NCBI RefSeq assembly: GCF_019797745.1
Contig: NZ_VOSI01000003.1
Coordinates: 558,001-622,000, forward strand
Length of the DNA: 64,000 nucleotides
Reading direction: 5' to 3'
Source of the DNA: Edaphocola aurantiacus
Lineage (GTDB): Bacteria > Bacteroidota > Bacteroidia > Chitinophagales > Chitinophagaceae
The number at the start of each line of letters is the position of its first letter. The first letter of the stretch is position 1. Below the pieces are notes generated by a model. The model did no database searches. It worked only from the letters and a program-made list of their open reading frames with translations, and was not told the DNA's origin. Position numbers and translations under genes: made by a program. Below, piece after piece: positions 17,360 to 25,740 of the stretch.

Positions 17360-18147
17360 TTAATAATCTGTTTAATAAGTTGTAAAATAGGTCCTTTGTC
17401 GCCGGTAATGATCTGCACATCGTCAAAATACGTTTTGAGATCCAGTGCAAACTCCTCCACATTTTCAATAATCCCGGATACGTTGAATTGTGCCAGGGAT
17501 GGATCGAAATCATTTTTCTCTGCGATCAGGGCGATCTTAAACACCACATTCTCTACCGTTTCAAATTCAAATGTCTGATGCGCCAGTAATTTACCGGAAT
17601 TGGTTACACTGAGCAATGCCTCATTCTGTAACAGGATCAGGTTGGCTACACTGCCACCATGATCAGTAGCAATATTGCCCAGCGAAAAACGGGATAAGGA
17701 TACCACCTGCAAATGATTGAAGTAACGCTTCATTAGTTGCGCGATCTTGCTGTCGTAAGCGTATACCACATGGGCATTGATTTCCGGTATTTTATTGTCG
17801 AAAATGTCATCATCAGGACCGATATGATGCAATCTTTTCAGCCACAGACGTGATTCTTCGCCCAGGAACAATTTTTCCGGGATAATGAGTGCACGCTCAT
17901 CAGCCACCCAGATTTTTTTAATTTTCTGGTTATGCAGGCCCATGGCCTCGTGCAGGAATATTTTTTCAAAAAATGCTTCGTCCCAGTTTTGTGTATTGGT
18001 ATAGACGTAAGCTTCAAGTATATCTGTATCGTTATACAGGTACACACAACATCCGTTCTTCCAGATAATCAGTTCCTCTCCTGTAACATCAGTTGCCTTA
18101 AAACCTTCTACGCTATAGCTCCAATACGGTGTAAGATTATCTAACAT
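17350..18147 (-). CDS. DUF3822 family protein
   Basis: This 265-residue protein belongs to a Bacteroidota family that is repeatedly found next to rsmD. It resembles an actin/ASKHA-like fold in pattern (two similar halves, 'VVYAYDSKIAQLMKRYF' and a C-terminal 'GDKGPILQLIKQ'), but no catalytic residue is known to me. It starts at ATG 18147; the longer frame uses TTG. A TAnnTTTG element lies 30 bases upstream, so it probably leads the operon continuing through rsmD. The assignment rests on context and general similarity. Confidence 0.75.
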   Translation of the reverse strand: MLDNLTPYWSYSVEGFKATDVTGEELIIWKNGCCVYLYNDTDILEAYVYTNTQNWDEAFFEKIFLHEAMGLHNQKIKKIWVADERALIIPEKLFLGEESRLWLKRLHHIGPDDDIFDNKIPEINAHVVYAYDSKIAQLMKRYFNHLQVVSLSRFSLGNIATDHGGSVANLILLQNEALLSVTNSGKLLAHQTFEFETVENVVFKIALIAEKNDFDPSLAQFNVSGIIENVEEFALDLKTYFDDVQIITGDKGPILQLIKQIIKCA

Positions 18148-18176
18148 ATTAAAATATAACAAGCGATCTAAAAGGG

Positions 18177-18184
18177 CAAAGATA
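18177..18184 (-). promoter_or_regulatory. TAnnTTTG element before the DUF3822-rsmD operon
   Basis: TATCTTTG on the minus strand, 30 bases upstream of ATG 18147. No TTG box at the usual distance. Confidence 0.4.
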
Positions 18185-18210
18185 ATGAATCTGAATTACT
18201 CCGATACAGG

Positions 18211-19248
18211 CTAAGTGCCTGATTTTACCAGTTCTTTATTCCCTTTGACAAAAGCCTGAACCAGGTAGGCCAGTAACTTGCCTATAGAAGGATACGTCAT
18301 GCCATCTGCCCGCTGTGCCACGCCTTCCGGCAAATGCAGGTAAGCAGCCTTTTCATGACTGGCGGCAGTGTGTATATACTGTAATGCTTCGGTACGGGAA
18401 AAGCCTACCGGAGATAAGGCACTGCTTAAGGTATCCGTGATGGAATCCAGGTCCAGCTCAATACCGTAAGCAGTGGTACATACATGCTCCAGGCATTGCT
18501 TGAGGCCTTGCTCAAATGACTGCTTCCGGCGCAGGTATATGTCCTCAAAGGTTACAAAGCACAGGTCTTCGTTCTGGTTAAAATGGTTCCAGATGTCGGT
18601 ATTATTATAGCCTTCGTGCAGGCCGAATGCTGCATAATGCTTCAGGTAACCTTCTTTATAAGCATAATGGAATCCGTTGCCGCTGTGCCTTCCTTCCAGT
18701 GCGCGGAAATCGGCATGTGCATCCATATTGATAACATTGATGGGTGATTGTCGTGCTTCAGACAAGCCTTTCAGTAAAGGATAGGCATTATTATGTCCGC
18801 CCCCGATTACTACCGGTATCTTACCTGCAGCCACTATATGACGGATAACAGGTGTTACGACCAGGTCAATAGCAGCAGTAGCCTTTCTCAGTTGCTCCGG
18901 TTCCGCAGCATGTTCTGTATGAGCCACCTGATCCAGTAATGCAGTACAGTCTATATGACCTAAGAGGAAGAAGTCTTTGCCGCACAGGTAACTATTGTCC
19001 TGAATATTTAAAAAGGCAGACAGAAAAGCGGTCCAGCCGGTATGGGCGCCCCCTATACCATTATTGGCCCTTACGCCTATATCTTCGGGTATACCCAGCA
19101 ATACATATGGCGCTTCGGTCTCCTTTAATGCTGTTTCCCAGGCATGATTGCCGGGGTACGAAATGGTCTGTCCCAGCTTCTCTTCTCCGGCTCTGGTGCT
19201 GAAAAAATGCTGGATATCTGCGAAGGAATATGGCTTAAGTGAGGGCAT
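18211..19248 (-). CDS. Arginase/agmatinase-family hydrolase, probable formimidoylglutamase
   Basis: Ureohydrolases use two Mn ions bound by conserved His and Asp residues. The 345-residue product has 'GGGHNNAYP', 'MDAHADFRALEGRHSGNGF' and 'ELDLDSITD', the three metal-ligand blocks. The length and the 'GIPEDIGVRANNGIGG' stretch match the Bacteroidota formimidoylglutamase (HutG-type) branch, which releases formamide from N-formimidoylglutamate in histidine degradation. No hut gene is adjacent, so arginase or agmatinase activity cannot be ruled out. A full promoter lies just upstream. Confidence 0.82.
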   Translation of the reverse strand: MPSLKPYSFADIQHFFSTRAGEEKLGQTISYPGNHAWETALKETEAPYVLLGIPEDIGVRANNGIGGAHTGWTAFLSAFLNIQDNSYLCGKDFFLLGHIDCTALLDQVAHTEHAAEPEQLRKATAAIDLVVTPVIRHIVAAGKIPVVIGGGHNNAYPLLKGLSEARQSPINVINMDAHADFRALEGRHSGNGFHYAYKEGYLKHYAAFGLHEGYNNTDIWNHFNQNEDLCFVTFEDIYLRRKQSFEQGLKQCLEHVCTTAYGIELDLDSITDTLSSALSPVGFSRTEALQYIHTAASHEKAAYLHLPEGVAQRADGMTYPSIGKLLAYLVQAFVKGNKELVKSGT

Positions 19249-19267
19249 AAAACTTATTTGTTTGCTA

Positions 19268-19295
19268 CAAAAATAGTATTTATAACCTTTTCCAA
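19268..19295 (-). promoter_or_regulatory. Promoter of the formimidoylglutamase gene
   Basis: On the minus strand TTG (19295-19293), 17 nt, then TATTTTTG (19275-19268), an exact match to TTG-N(17-23)-TAnnTTTG. The ATG follows 19 bases later. Confidence 0.6.
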
Positions 19296-19316
19296 TACGG
19301 GGTTAAAGTGAATTTA

Positions 19317-19347
19317 TTGTATCGTGTCAATAATAGAATTAACTTTG
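19317..19347 (+). promoter_or_regulatory. Promoter of the bacilliredoxin gene
   Basis: TTG (19317-19319), 20 nt, TAACTTTG (19340-19347), matching the Bacteroidota consensus. It lies back to back with the formimidoylglutamase promoter. Confidence 0.6.
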
Positions 19348-19379
19348 CCATCATTACTTAAAATAAATAGTATCAGAAT

Positions 19380-19793
19380 ATGTATCCAGCAGAATTAGTG
19401 AATCCGATGAAACAAGAGTTGACTCAACACGGATTCCAGGAAATAGTAAATACAGCACAGGTTCAGGACGCAATGAAGCAAAGTGGCACTACTTTATTGG
19501 TTATCAATTCAGTATGTGGTTGTTCTGCAGGTACTGCCCGTCCGGGAGTTGTTGCTTCTTTGAATGGTGAAGGAAAGAAACCAGATCACCTGGTGACTTC
19601 ATTTGCCGGTTTTGACGCAGAAGGTGTACAGGAAGCAAGAAAATTCTTACTGCCTTACCCACCATCTTCTCCGGCTATCGCTTTATTAAAAGATGGTCAG
19701 CTGGTACATATGATCGAACGTCATATGATTGAAGGCCGTTCTGCCGCAATGATTGCCGCTAACCTGCAGCAAGCGTACGAAATGTACTGCTAA
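19380..19793 (+). CDS. BrxA/BrxB family bacilliredoxin
   Basis: Bacilliredoxins remove bacillithiol from S-bacillithiolated proteins. The 137-residue product has the CGC active site in 'INSVCGCSAGTARPG' and the thioredoxin-like 'PPSSPAIALLKDGQLVHMIE' with cis-Pro, as in B. subtilis YphP/YqiW. An additional Cys is the last residue ('MYC'). Bacillithiol synthesis is reported for Bacteroidota, so a redox-repair role is likely. It is monocistronic with its own promoter and terminator; the product ends 119 bases before biotin carboxylase. Confidence 0.9.
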   Translation: MYPAELVNPMKQELTQHGFQEIVNTAQVQDAMKQSGTTLLVINSVCGCSAGTARPGVVASLNGEGKKPDHLVTSFAGFDAEGVQEARKFLLPYPPSSPAIALLKDGQLVHMIERHMIEGRSAAMIAANLQQAYEMYC

Positions 19794-19822
19794 AACAGGA
19801 ATTTTATAATTGTGTTGATAAG

Positions 19823-19854
19823 TGTGCCGGTAAATTTTCCGGCACATTTTATTT
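19823..19854 (+). terminator. Terminator after the bacilliredoxin gene
   Basis: Stem TGTGCCGG/CCGGCACA (19823-19830, 19839-19846) followed by a T-rich run. Confidence 0.75.
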
Positions 19855-19911
19855 GTACGCACTTTTGTTCTAAATTTGACCTCCAAAAATTACGCAATTA
19901 TTTCATTGAGT

Positions 19912-21387
19912 ATGCAGAAGATATTAGTTGCCAATCGTGGCGAAATTGCACTGCGCGTTATGCGTTCTGCAAAAGAAATGGGCATCAAGACCGTTGCCGT
20001 CTATTCCGAGGCTGACCGTACTATGCCCTTTGTACAATATGCAGACGAGGCAGTTTGTATCGGACCGGCTCCTTCAGCCCAGTCTTATCTGAGAGCAGAT
20101 AAGATTATTGAAGTGGCGAAGCAACTGGGTGTTGATGGTATCCATCCGGGTTACGGATTCCTGAGTGAGAATGCAGAATTCTCCAAAGCAGTGACCGATG
20201 CCGGTATCACCTTTATCGGGCCTAGTGCTCACTCTATCAATATGATGGGGAGCAAGATTGCTGCTAAACAAGCCGCTCAGACCTTTGATGTGCCAATGGT
20301 TCCGGGTACGGATAAGCCACTGGTAAGTGTAGAAGAGGCTCATGAGATTGCAGATCGTGTAGGCTACCCTATCCTGATCAAAGCCAGCGCCGGTGGTGGT
20401 GGTAAAGGTATGCGTGTAGTGAACAATACAGAGGAGCTGGAAGAGCAGATGCGCATGGCTAAAAGTGAAGCCCTGAGTGCCTTCAGCAATGACGATGTAT
20501 TTATTGAAAAATATGTAGGTTCTCCTAAACATATCGAAATCCAGATCCTGGGCGACCAGCATGGCAATTACGTATACCTGTTCGAAAGAGAATGTTCTAT
20601 ACAGCGCAGACACCAGAAGCTGATCGAAGAAGCGCCTTCTTCCTGCCTGACTACCGATGTACGTAAAGCTATGGGTGAATGTGCCGTAAATGTGGCCAAA
20701 GCCTGTAAATACTATGGTGCAGGTACGGTAGAGTTCCTGGTAGATGATGACCTGAATTTCTATTTCCTGGAGATGAATACCCGTCTGCAGGTAGAGCACT
20801 GTGTAACAGAATACATTACCGGTGTAGACCTGGTTAAAGAACAGATCCGTGTAGCCCGTGGCGAGAAATTGTCTTTCAGCCAGGAAGAGCTCACTATCAA
20901 TGGTCACTCTATTGAACTGCGTGTATGTGCCGAAGATCCTTTAGATAATTTCGTACCGGATACCGGTAAACTGGAAATCTATGTGCGCCCGCAAGGTAAT
21001 GGTGTGCGTGTAGATGATGGTTATGAGCAGGGAATGGATATTCCTATCTTCTATGACCCGATGATCGCTAAACTGGTGGTTTGGGGTAAAGATCGTGCAG
21101 AGGCTATTGACCGCCTGTGCCGTGCTGTGGATGAATATAAGATTAAAGGCATTAAAACTACTCTGCAGTTCGGTAAATGGGCTGTACGCCAGCCGGCATT
21201 TGCAGAAGGTAAGTTCGATACCAACTTCATCAATAAATATTACAAACCGGAATACCTGGTCGTACAGGATGATGCGGAAATGAATGTTGCCGCTTCGCTT
21301 GCAGGTGTATTATGGGAGCAAGGTAAGAAAACCGCTCCTGTAGCCAGTCAGACTGCTGCCGGTAGTAAATGGAAAATGAAACGATAA
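19912..21387 (+). CDS. accC: Biotin carboxylase (acyl-CoA carboxylase subunit)
   Basis: Biotin carboxylase transfers CO2 to biotin in ATP-dependent acyl-CoA carboxylases. The 491-residue product starts at ATG 19912 ('MQKILVANRGEIALRV') and has the ATP-grasp motifs 'SAGGGGKGMR' and 'FLEMNTRLQVEHCVTE', with the catalytic Glu/Arg region present. The longer frame from 19876 uses TTG. No biotin carrier (accB) or carboxyltransferase is adjacent, so it may serve acetyl-, propionyl- or methylcrotonyl-CoA carboxylase; the extra Gly/Ala/Lys-rich tail lacks a biotin-attachment MKM context. It ends in a perfect terminator. Confidence 0.9.
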   Translation: MQKILVANRGEIALRVMRSAKEMGIKTVAVYSEADRTMPFVQYADEAVCIGPAPSAQSYLRADKIIEVAKQLGVDGIHPGYGFLSENAEFSKAVTDAGITFIGPSAHSINMMGSKIAAKQAAQTFDVPMVPGTDKPLVSVEEAHEIADRVGYPILIKASAGGGGKGMRVVNNTEELEEQMRMAKSEALSAFSNDDVFIEKYVGSPKHIEIQILGDQHGNYVYLFERECSIQRRHQKLIEEAPSSCLTTDVRKAMGECAVNVAKACKYYGAGTVEFLVDDDLNFYFLEMNTRLQVEHCVTEYITGVDLVKEQIRVARGEKLSFSQEELTINGHSIELRVCAEDPLDNFVPDTGKLEIYVRPQGNGVRVDDGYEQGMDIPIFYDPMIAKLVVWGKDRAEAIDRLCRAVDEYKIKGIKTTLQFGKWAVRQPAFAEGKFDTNFINKYYKPEYLVVQDDAEMNVAASLAGVLWEQGKKTAPVASQTAAGSKWKMKR

Positions 21388-21406
21388 ATTGATTTATCCT
21401 GATGAT

Positions 21407-21446
21407 AAAAGTAAAAGTCACCCGTTTTCGGGTGACTTTTACTTTT
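21407..21446. terminator. Bidirectional terminator accC / tail-fibre-like gene
   Basis: Perfect 18-bp arms (21407-21424, 21429-21446) with a TTTT loop and runs of A and T on both sides; serves both convergent genes. Confidence 0.9.
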
Positions 21447-21462
21447 ATGTCTGCATACAGGA

Positions 21463-23100
21463 TTAGCGATCAGCGATCACCATTCTTTTCGAACCTACTA
21501 TTTTACCATCGGCAATGATAGAATAGATGTACATTCCTGCTGCCAGTTGACCAGCTGTGAAGGTAACAGATGAGTTACCGCGATCTTTGATCGGCATGGT
21601 TTTTACCTGCTTGCCCTGTAAGTCATACACGGTCAGGAAAGCACTGTTTACCTGTGCCGGTAAGGTAAAGCGGATTACCGTTTCATGAGAGAACGGGTTA
21701 GGTACGTTCTGCTCAATGCTAGCATCACTCATAAAGTTCTGCTCCAGGCTGGTCGTACCACCCTGCACTTTTTGCAGTTCGCTGAGTTGCTGTTGTAGCT
21801 GATCGATTACTTTTTGCTGATCTTCGATCATTTTTTGCTGCTCCTGCATTCCTTTTACCAGCGGCACCACGAATTCAGCATAAGCAATGCCGTAGTTGTC
21901 CTGGTCATTGGCCGGAACATGCACACCATTGAAGTCATAGCTGACATCTTTCGCAGCCTGTTCAACTTCCTGTGCAATAAAGCCTGTCTGACGGATCTTT
22001 GTAGATGCCGTGAAGTCCTGGTTCATATAGTGTTTGCGGGCTTCTTCTGTCATGTTTTTTGTCCAGAATTCGCTTAACTTACGGGTATCAACATTATAAA
22101 CGACTGGTCTTAGTTTTTTGATAAACTCCAGACCTTTTACCTCTTCCGTGATATTGGTTTTGAAGCGACCATCAGAAACCGTCACATAAGTCGGACCTTC
22201 TACGATTGTCGCAGTGGTGCTACCCAGGCGGATCTTATCATCAGCATTTACCACGGCGCTGTTACCGATTGCAGTAGCATTGTTCAGGTTGTTAGCCGCT
22301 ACATCTGCGCTATAGCCCAGGGCTGTATTGCTGCCACCGGTACTGTTGTTATATAATGCTGCAAAGCCTACAGCAGTATTGTTCGGACCGCTGGTGCTCA
22401 GGTACAGGGAACGGAAACCTACAGAAGTATTGTTACTGGCGGTAGTACCGTACAGGGCCTGGTATCCCAGTGCAGCGTTGTACTGGCCGGCCACATTGAA
22501 GTGCATGGAGTAAGAACCCACTGCAGCATTGTAACCACCGGTAGTATTATTCATCAGGGACTGGTAGCCACCGGCATAGTTGTCACGGCCACTTGTATTG
22601 GCATACATAGAGTTATACCCGATCGCGGTATTGTTCACCCCATTGTTATTGTAAAGTGACTGAAAACCGTTAGCCACATTATAACTACCGGTAGAGTTGG
22701 TATACAGGGCAGCGAAACCAATGGCCGTATTATCTGCTCCGCTGGAATTGATATACATGGATCTGAAGCCAACAGATGTATTGTTGCTGCCGGTATTGCT
22801 GTACAACGACTGGTAACCCAGTGCAGAGTTATACATACCGGAAACGTTGAAGGCAAGTGAGTAGCCGCCCACTGCAGCATTGTATCCCCCACCGGCATTC
22901 GCATTCAGCGCACGAAAACCAATACCGGTATTCGCCGTTCCTGTATTAGACGTCAGGGCCGCCGAACCTAAAGCAACACTCTGTCCGCCGCCGATAGGTA
23001 CGGAGTTGAGGTTATATGAAACATTCTGGGCCTGCACCTGGGCTGATAAAGCCATTAAGGTTACAAAACCGGCAACAAAGGGAAATCTTTTCGTCTTCAT
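21463..23100 (-). CDS. Repetitive tail-fibre-like protein with S74 chaperone domain and T9SS sorting domain
   Basis: From ATG 23100 (545 residues) the order is: signal peptide cleaved 'VQA|QN'; about 12 units of 16-17 residues with the pattern N-T-x-x-G-F-x-x-L-Y-x-N (YadA-head-like beta-roll, about 50-265); a peptidase S74 intramolecular chaperone domain starting 'SDGRFKTNI' (about 309-430); a Gln-rich coiled coil (about 440-470); and a T9SS type A sorting domain ('EQNVPNPFSHET' to the end). The S74 domain shows the Ser-Asp-x-x-x-Lys spacing of the self-cleavage dyad (S309, K314). It is probably a trimeric surface adhesin. Starts at 23136 or 23319 are possible but would bury the signal peptide. 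Confidence 0.85.
   Translation of the reverse strand: MKTKRFPFVAGFVTLMALSAQVQAQNVSYNLNSVPIGGGQSVALGSAALTSNTGTANTGIGFRALNANAGGGYNAAVGGYSLAFNVSGMYNSALGYQSLYSNTGSNNTSVGFRSMYINSSGADNTAIGFAALYTNSTGSYNVANGFQSLYNNNGVNNTAIGYNSMYANTSGRDNYAGGYQSLMNNTTGGYNAAVGSYSMHFNVAGQYNAALGYQALYGTTASNNTSVGFRSLYLSTSGPNNTAVGFAALYNNSTGGSNTALGYSADVAANNLNNATAIGNSAVVNADDKIRLGSTTATIVEGPTYVTVSDGRFKTNITEEVKGLEFIKKLRPVVYNVDTRKLSEFWTKNMTEEARKHYMNQDFTASTKIRQTGFIAQEVEQAAKDVSYDFNGVHVPANDQDNYGIAYAEFVVPLVKGMQEQQKMIEDQQKVIDQLQQQLSELQKVQGGTTSLEQNFMSDASIEQNVPNPFSHETVIRFTLPAQVNSAFLTVYDLQGKQVKTMPIKDRGNSSVTFTAGQLAAGMYIYSIIADGKIVGSKRMVIADR
22330..22530 (-). repeat. Higher-order repeat block B in the tail-fibre-like gene
   Basis: This block encodes four 16-17-residue units starting 'NAAVGSYSMHFN' that match, unit by unit, the block at 22681-22881. 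The two copies are seven units apart. Confidence 0.75.
22681..22881 (-). repeat. Higher-order repeat block A in the tail-fibre-like gene
   Basis: This block encodes four units starting 'NAAVGGYSLAFN'. Corresponding units of block B are clearly more similar than neighbouring units, showing duplication of a multi-unit segment. Confidence 0.75.
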
Positions 23101-23467
23101 AGAGACATTGGGCAATGCATGTGTACTTGCTTTCATAAGATTAACTGTTTTGAAATGTTTTGCGTACTCTGTCAGATTTTCCGCTACCTCTTTATGCGTA
23201 TTGAAGGATGGTACCAATACCCTTTTCTTTTCGTTTGGTGTAGGTAATAGTTTTAACTGTGTTTTGTTTTTAGTGATAATTCTCTTAGATGTGAATACTA
23301 AAGTATATATTATTCTCATAATGGTGAAATTAATTATTGGTTAAGTGTGTAAAATTTTTATGATATTGACCGGTATTGTCTATTGTTAAGCTTCTGAGCA
23401 CGGCTTTAATAATTTTTCGGAATTTGGGGATCAGGGTTATCTTTGTACACTACATAAAGATCGAAAC
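23101..23467. other. Divergent region between the tail-fibre-like gene and suhB
   Basis: The frame of the tail-fibre-like gene stays open to 23319, giving 73 extra residues rich in Lys and Thr that do not look like a signal peptide or a known domain; I treat it as leader. On the other strand a TATCTTTG element (23438-23445) precedes suhB. No other structure was recognised. Confidence 0.4.
23438..23445 (+). promoter_or_regulatory. TAnnTTTG element of the suhB-dut-pfkA operon
   Basis: TATCTTTG, 22 bases upstream of the suhB ATG. No TTG at the usual spacing. Confidence 0.4.
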
Positions 23468-24232
23468 ATGAAAGAAGTACTGTTAAGTACGATTAAAGCG
23501 GCCGGAGCCCTGGTGAAAGAAGGATTCAGCCAGGAATTTGAGATCAGCCATAAAGACGGGATCAATAATCTTGTCACTACGATTGATAAGGCTTCTGAAG
23601 AACTTATCGTGCATACAATTAAAGCGCATTTTCCGGATCATGGTTTTGTGGGTGAGGAATTCGGGAATGAAAATGAAGATGCGGAATATAAATGGATCAT
23701 TGATCCGATCGATGGTACGGTAAACTTCGCGCATCGTGTGCCGCTTTGCTGTGTCAGTATTGCCCTGGCGCGTAATGAAGAGGTGATCATGGGGGCTGTA
23801 TATAATCCTATGATGAATGAACTGTTCTTTGCCGAAAAAGGTAAAGGTGCATTTTTAAATGACCAGCCGATATCGGTATCTGCTAAAAGCACGATTCAGA
23901 ATGCGTTTCTGGTGACTGGTTTTCCTTATCATTTCCCTGAAACGAAAGTGCATCCTGTAGATATTTTTGCTAAAATAGTGAAGCAGGGATTCCCGGTACG
24001 CCGTCTGGGTTCTGCTGCGCTGGATCTGTGCTGGGTGGCCTGTGGCCGCTTTGATGCCTTCTGGGAGTTTAACCTGCAGGCATGGGATATTGCTGCCGGT
24101 TACCTGTTGGTAGAAGAAGCCGGAGGCAAAGTGACCAATTTCTCTAACCAGCCTTATACCATCTGGGATAAGGAAAGCCTGGCAACAAACAAAGTATTGC
24201 ACGAGGACATGCTGCAATTATTATTCTCTTAA
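23468..24232 (+). CDS. suhB: Inositol monophosphatase family protein
   Basis: Mg-dependent phosphatases of this family hydrolyse inositol phosphates and related sugar phosphates. The 254-residue product has 'GEEFGNE' (metal-binding Glu), '[14 protein letters not shown]' (the double-Asp motif) and '[15 protein letters not shown]', all complete. Length is standard. It opens an operon with dut (22-base gap) and pfkA. The substrate is not fixed by sequence: inositol-1-phosphatase, fructose-bisphosphatase or 3'-phosphoadenosine phosphatase activity are all seen in relatives. The gene symbol follows general usage. Confidence 0.88.
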   Translation: MKEVLLSTIKAAGALVKEGFSQEFEISHKDGINNLVTTIDKASEELIVHTIKAHFPDHGFVGEEFGNENEDAEYKWIIDPIDGTVNFAHRVPLCCVSIALARNEEVIMGAVYNPMMNELFFAEKGKGAFLNDQPISVSAKSTIQNAFLVTGFPYHFPETKVHPVDIFAKIVKQGFPVRRLGSAALDLCWVACGRFDAFWEFNLQAWDIAAGYLLVEEAGGKVTNFSNQPYTIWDKESLATNKVLHEDMLQLLFS

Positions 24233-24254
24233 ATTCTGTTATCTTAAATTATAT

Positions 24255-24689
24255 ATGCAAGTAAAAATCATCAACCGTTCTAAAAATCCGCTGCCGCAAT
24301 ATCAGACCCTGGGCTCTGCCGGTATGGACCTCTCTGCCAACCTGGATTACCCTATTGAGCTGAAACCGCTGGAAAGAGCACTGGTACCTACCGGTCTGTT
24401 TATGGAGCTTCCACTGGGCTATGAAGCACAGATACGCCCGAGAAGCGGTATGGCGATCAAGAAAGGGATTACCGTGATCAATACACCGGGTACAATCGAC
24501 AGCGATTACCGCGGAGAAATTAAAATTCCGATTGTAAACCTTTCTGCAGATACGCAGGTTATCGAACATGGTGAGCGTGTGGCACAAATGGTGATCGCAA
24601 AGCATGAACACATTATCTGGGAACTGACGGATATACTGGAAGACAGCGAGCGTGGTGCGGGTGGTTTTGGCCATACCGGAACGAAATAA
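24255..24689 (+). CDS. dut: Deoxyuridine 5'-triphosphate nucleotidohydrolase (dUTPase)
   Basis: dUTPase hydrolyses dUTP to dUMP, limiting uracil incorporation and feeding thymidylate synthesis. The 144-residue product has all five trimeric-dUTPase motifs in order: 'AGMDLSANL', '[11 protein letters not shown]', '[10 protein letters not shown]', 'ERVAQMVI' and the C-terminal '[10 protein letters not shown]' arm that closes over the nucleotide. It is the middle gene of suhB-dut-pfkA; the pfkA ATG follows the stop by 16 bases. Confidence 0.96.
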   Translation: MQVKIINRSKNPLPQYQTLGSAGMDLSANLDYPIELKPLERALVPTGLFMELPLGYEAQIRPRSGMAIKKGITVINTPGTIDSDYRGEIKIPIVNLSADTQVIEHGERVAQMVIAKHEHIIWELTDILEDSERGAGGFGHTGTK

Positions 24690-24705
24690 TCAGAAAAAGA
24701 ACTTT

Positions 24706-25677
24706 ATGATACAAAAGATTGCGGTGCTGACCTCCGGAGGAGATGCACCCGGTATGAATGCGGCAATACGTGCTGTGGTGCGTACAGCTATATATCATGG
24801 CATTGCTGTAATGGGTGTTCGTTATGGGTACCAGGGGCTTATCGACGATGATATCTTTCCAATGGAATCCAGGGATGTGGCCAACATCATACAGATGGGT
24901 GGCACCATGCTGAAAACAGCACGCAGCAAGGATTTTATGACGGAAGAAGGTCGCAGTAAAGCGGCAGCTAACCTGAAGAAGCATGGTGTGGAAGGCCTGG
25001 TTGTGATTGGCGGAGACGGTAGTTTCAGGGGGGCTTGTGCCCTGCATGCCGAGCACCAGATGCCGATTATCGGTATTCCGGGTACTATAGATAAAGACAT
25101 ATCCGGTACTGACTATACGATTGGTTTTGATACTGCAGTAAATACTGCGATTGAAGCGATTGATAAGATCAGGGATACAGCGGCGGCACATGATCGCCTA
25201 TTCATTATTGAGGTAATGGGTCGTGATGCAGGTTATATTGCCCTGAACAGTGGCATCGCCACCGGTGCTGAATCAGTACTGGTTCCGGAGCGCATTACTA
25301 ATGTAGAGCGTGTGGCGGCAATGATTGACTATGATCAGAAGCGCCGGAAAAATGTACATATTATCGTGGTTGCAGAGGGCGATGATTTCGGTGCAGAACC
25401 ATTGACGCATGTACTGCAACATAAATTCCCGGCTATGGAGATACGCCATACGGTGCTGGGTCATATACAGCGCGGAGGATCGCCTACTTATTACGACCGC
25501 GTACAGGCCAGCCGCCTCGGATACCATGCCGTACTGGCTTTGAAAGAAGGTAAATCTCAAGAGATGGTGGGTATTGTCAATAATCATATTGCCTTCGCGC
25601 ATATGGATAGTGTGGTAAAGAAGCACCAGCCTATTGATGATGATCTGCTGGATATGGTGCGGGTATTGTCTTCTTAA
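24706..25677 (+). CDS. pfkA: ATP-dependent 6-phosphofructokinase
   Basis: PfkA phosphorylates fructose 6-phosphate in glycolysis. From ATG 24706 the product is 323 residues, typical for the bacterial enzyme. ATP-site 'SGGDAPGMN' and 'GGDGSFRGA', catalytic 'TIDKDISGTD' with the base Asp, 'MGRDAGYIAL' and 'HIQRGGSPTYYDR' are intact. The Gly after GGD and the Gly before TID mark the ATP-using rather than the pyrophosphate-using form. The longest frame begins upstream inside dut and is rejected. A strong terminator ends the operon. Confidence 0.96.
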   Translation: MIQKIAVLTSGGDAPGMNAAIRAVVRTAIYHGIAVMGVRYGYQGLIDDDIFPMESRDVANIIQMGGTMLKTARSKDFMTEEGRSKAAANLKKHGVEGLVVIGGDGSFRGACALHAEHQMPIIGIPGTIDKDISGTDYTIGFDTAVNTAIEAIDKIRDTAAAHDRLFIIEVMGRDAGYIALNSGIATGAESVLVPERITNVERVAAMIDYDQKRRKNVHIIVVAEGDDFGAEPLTHVLQHKFPAMEIRHTVLGHIQRGGSPTYYDRVQASRLGYHAVLALKEGKSQEMVGIVNNHIAFAHMDSVVKKHQPIDDDLLDMVRVLSS

Positions 25678-25701
25678 ATTAAAAGATAAAAGTAAAAATG
25701 T

Positions 25702-25736
25702 AAAACGGTATTAAGTCAAACACTTAATACCGTTTT
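25702..25736 (+). terminator. Terminator after pfkA
   Basis: Perfect 15-bp arms (25702-25716 and 25722-25736) with loop CAAAC. Confidence 0.9.
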
Positions 25737-25740
25737 GCTT

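Noticed and set aside
22280-23010. Regularly spaced short repeats that could suggest a CRISPR array
   Set aside because: The period is 48-51 bases, in frame, and encodes the 16-17-residue adhesin units; there are no unique spacers or cas genes.
23101-23319. 73-residue N-terminal extension of the adhesin gene
   Set aside because: It would place 73 residues before a clean signal peptide; the frame is open but no promoter or homologous domain supports it.
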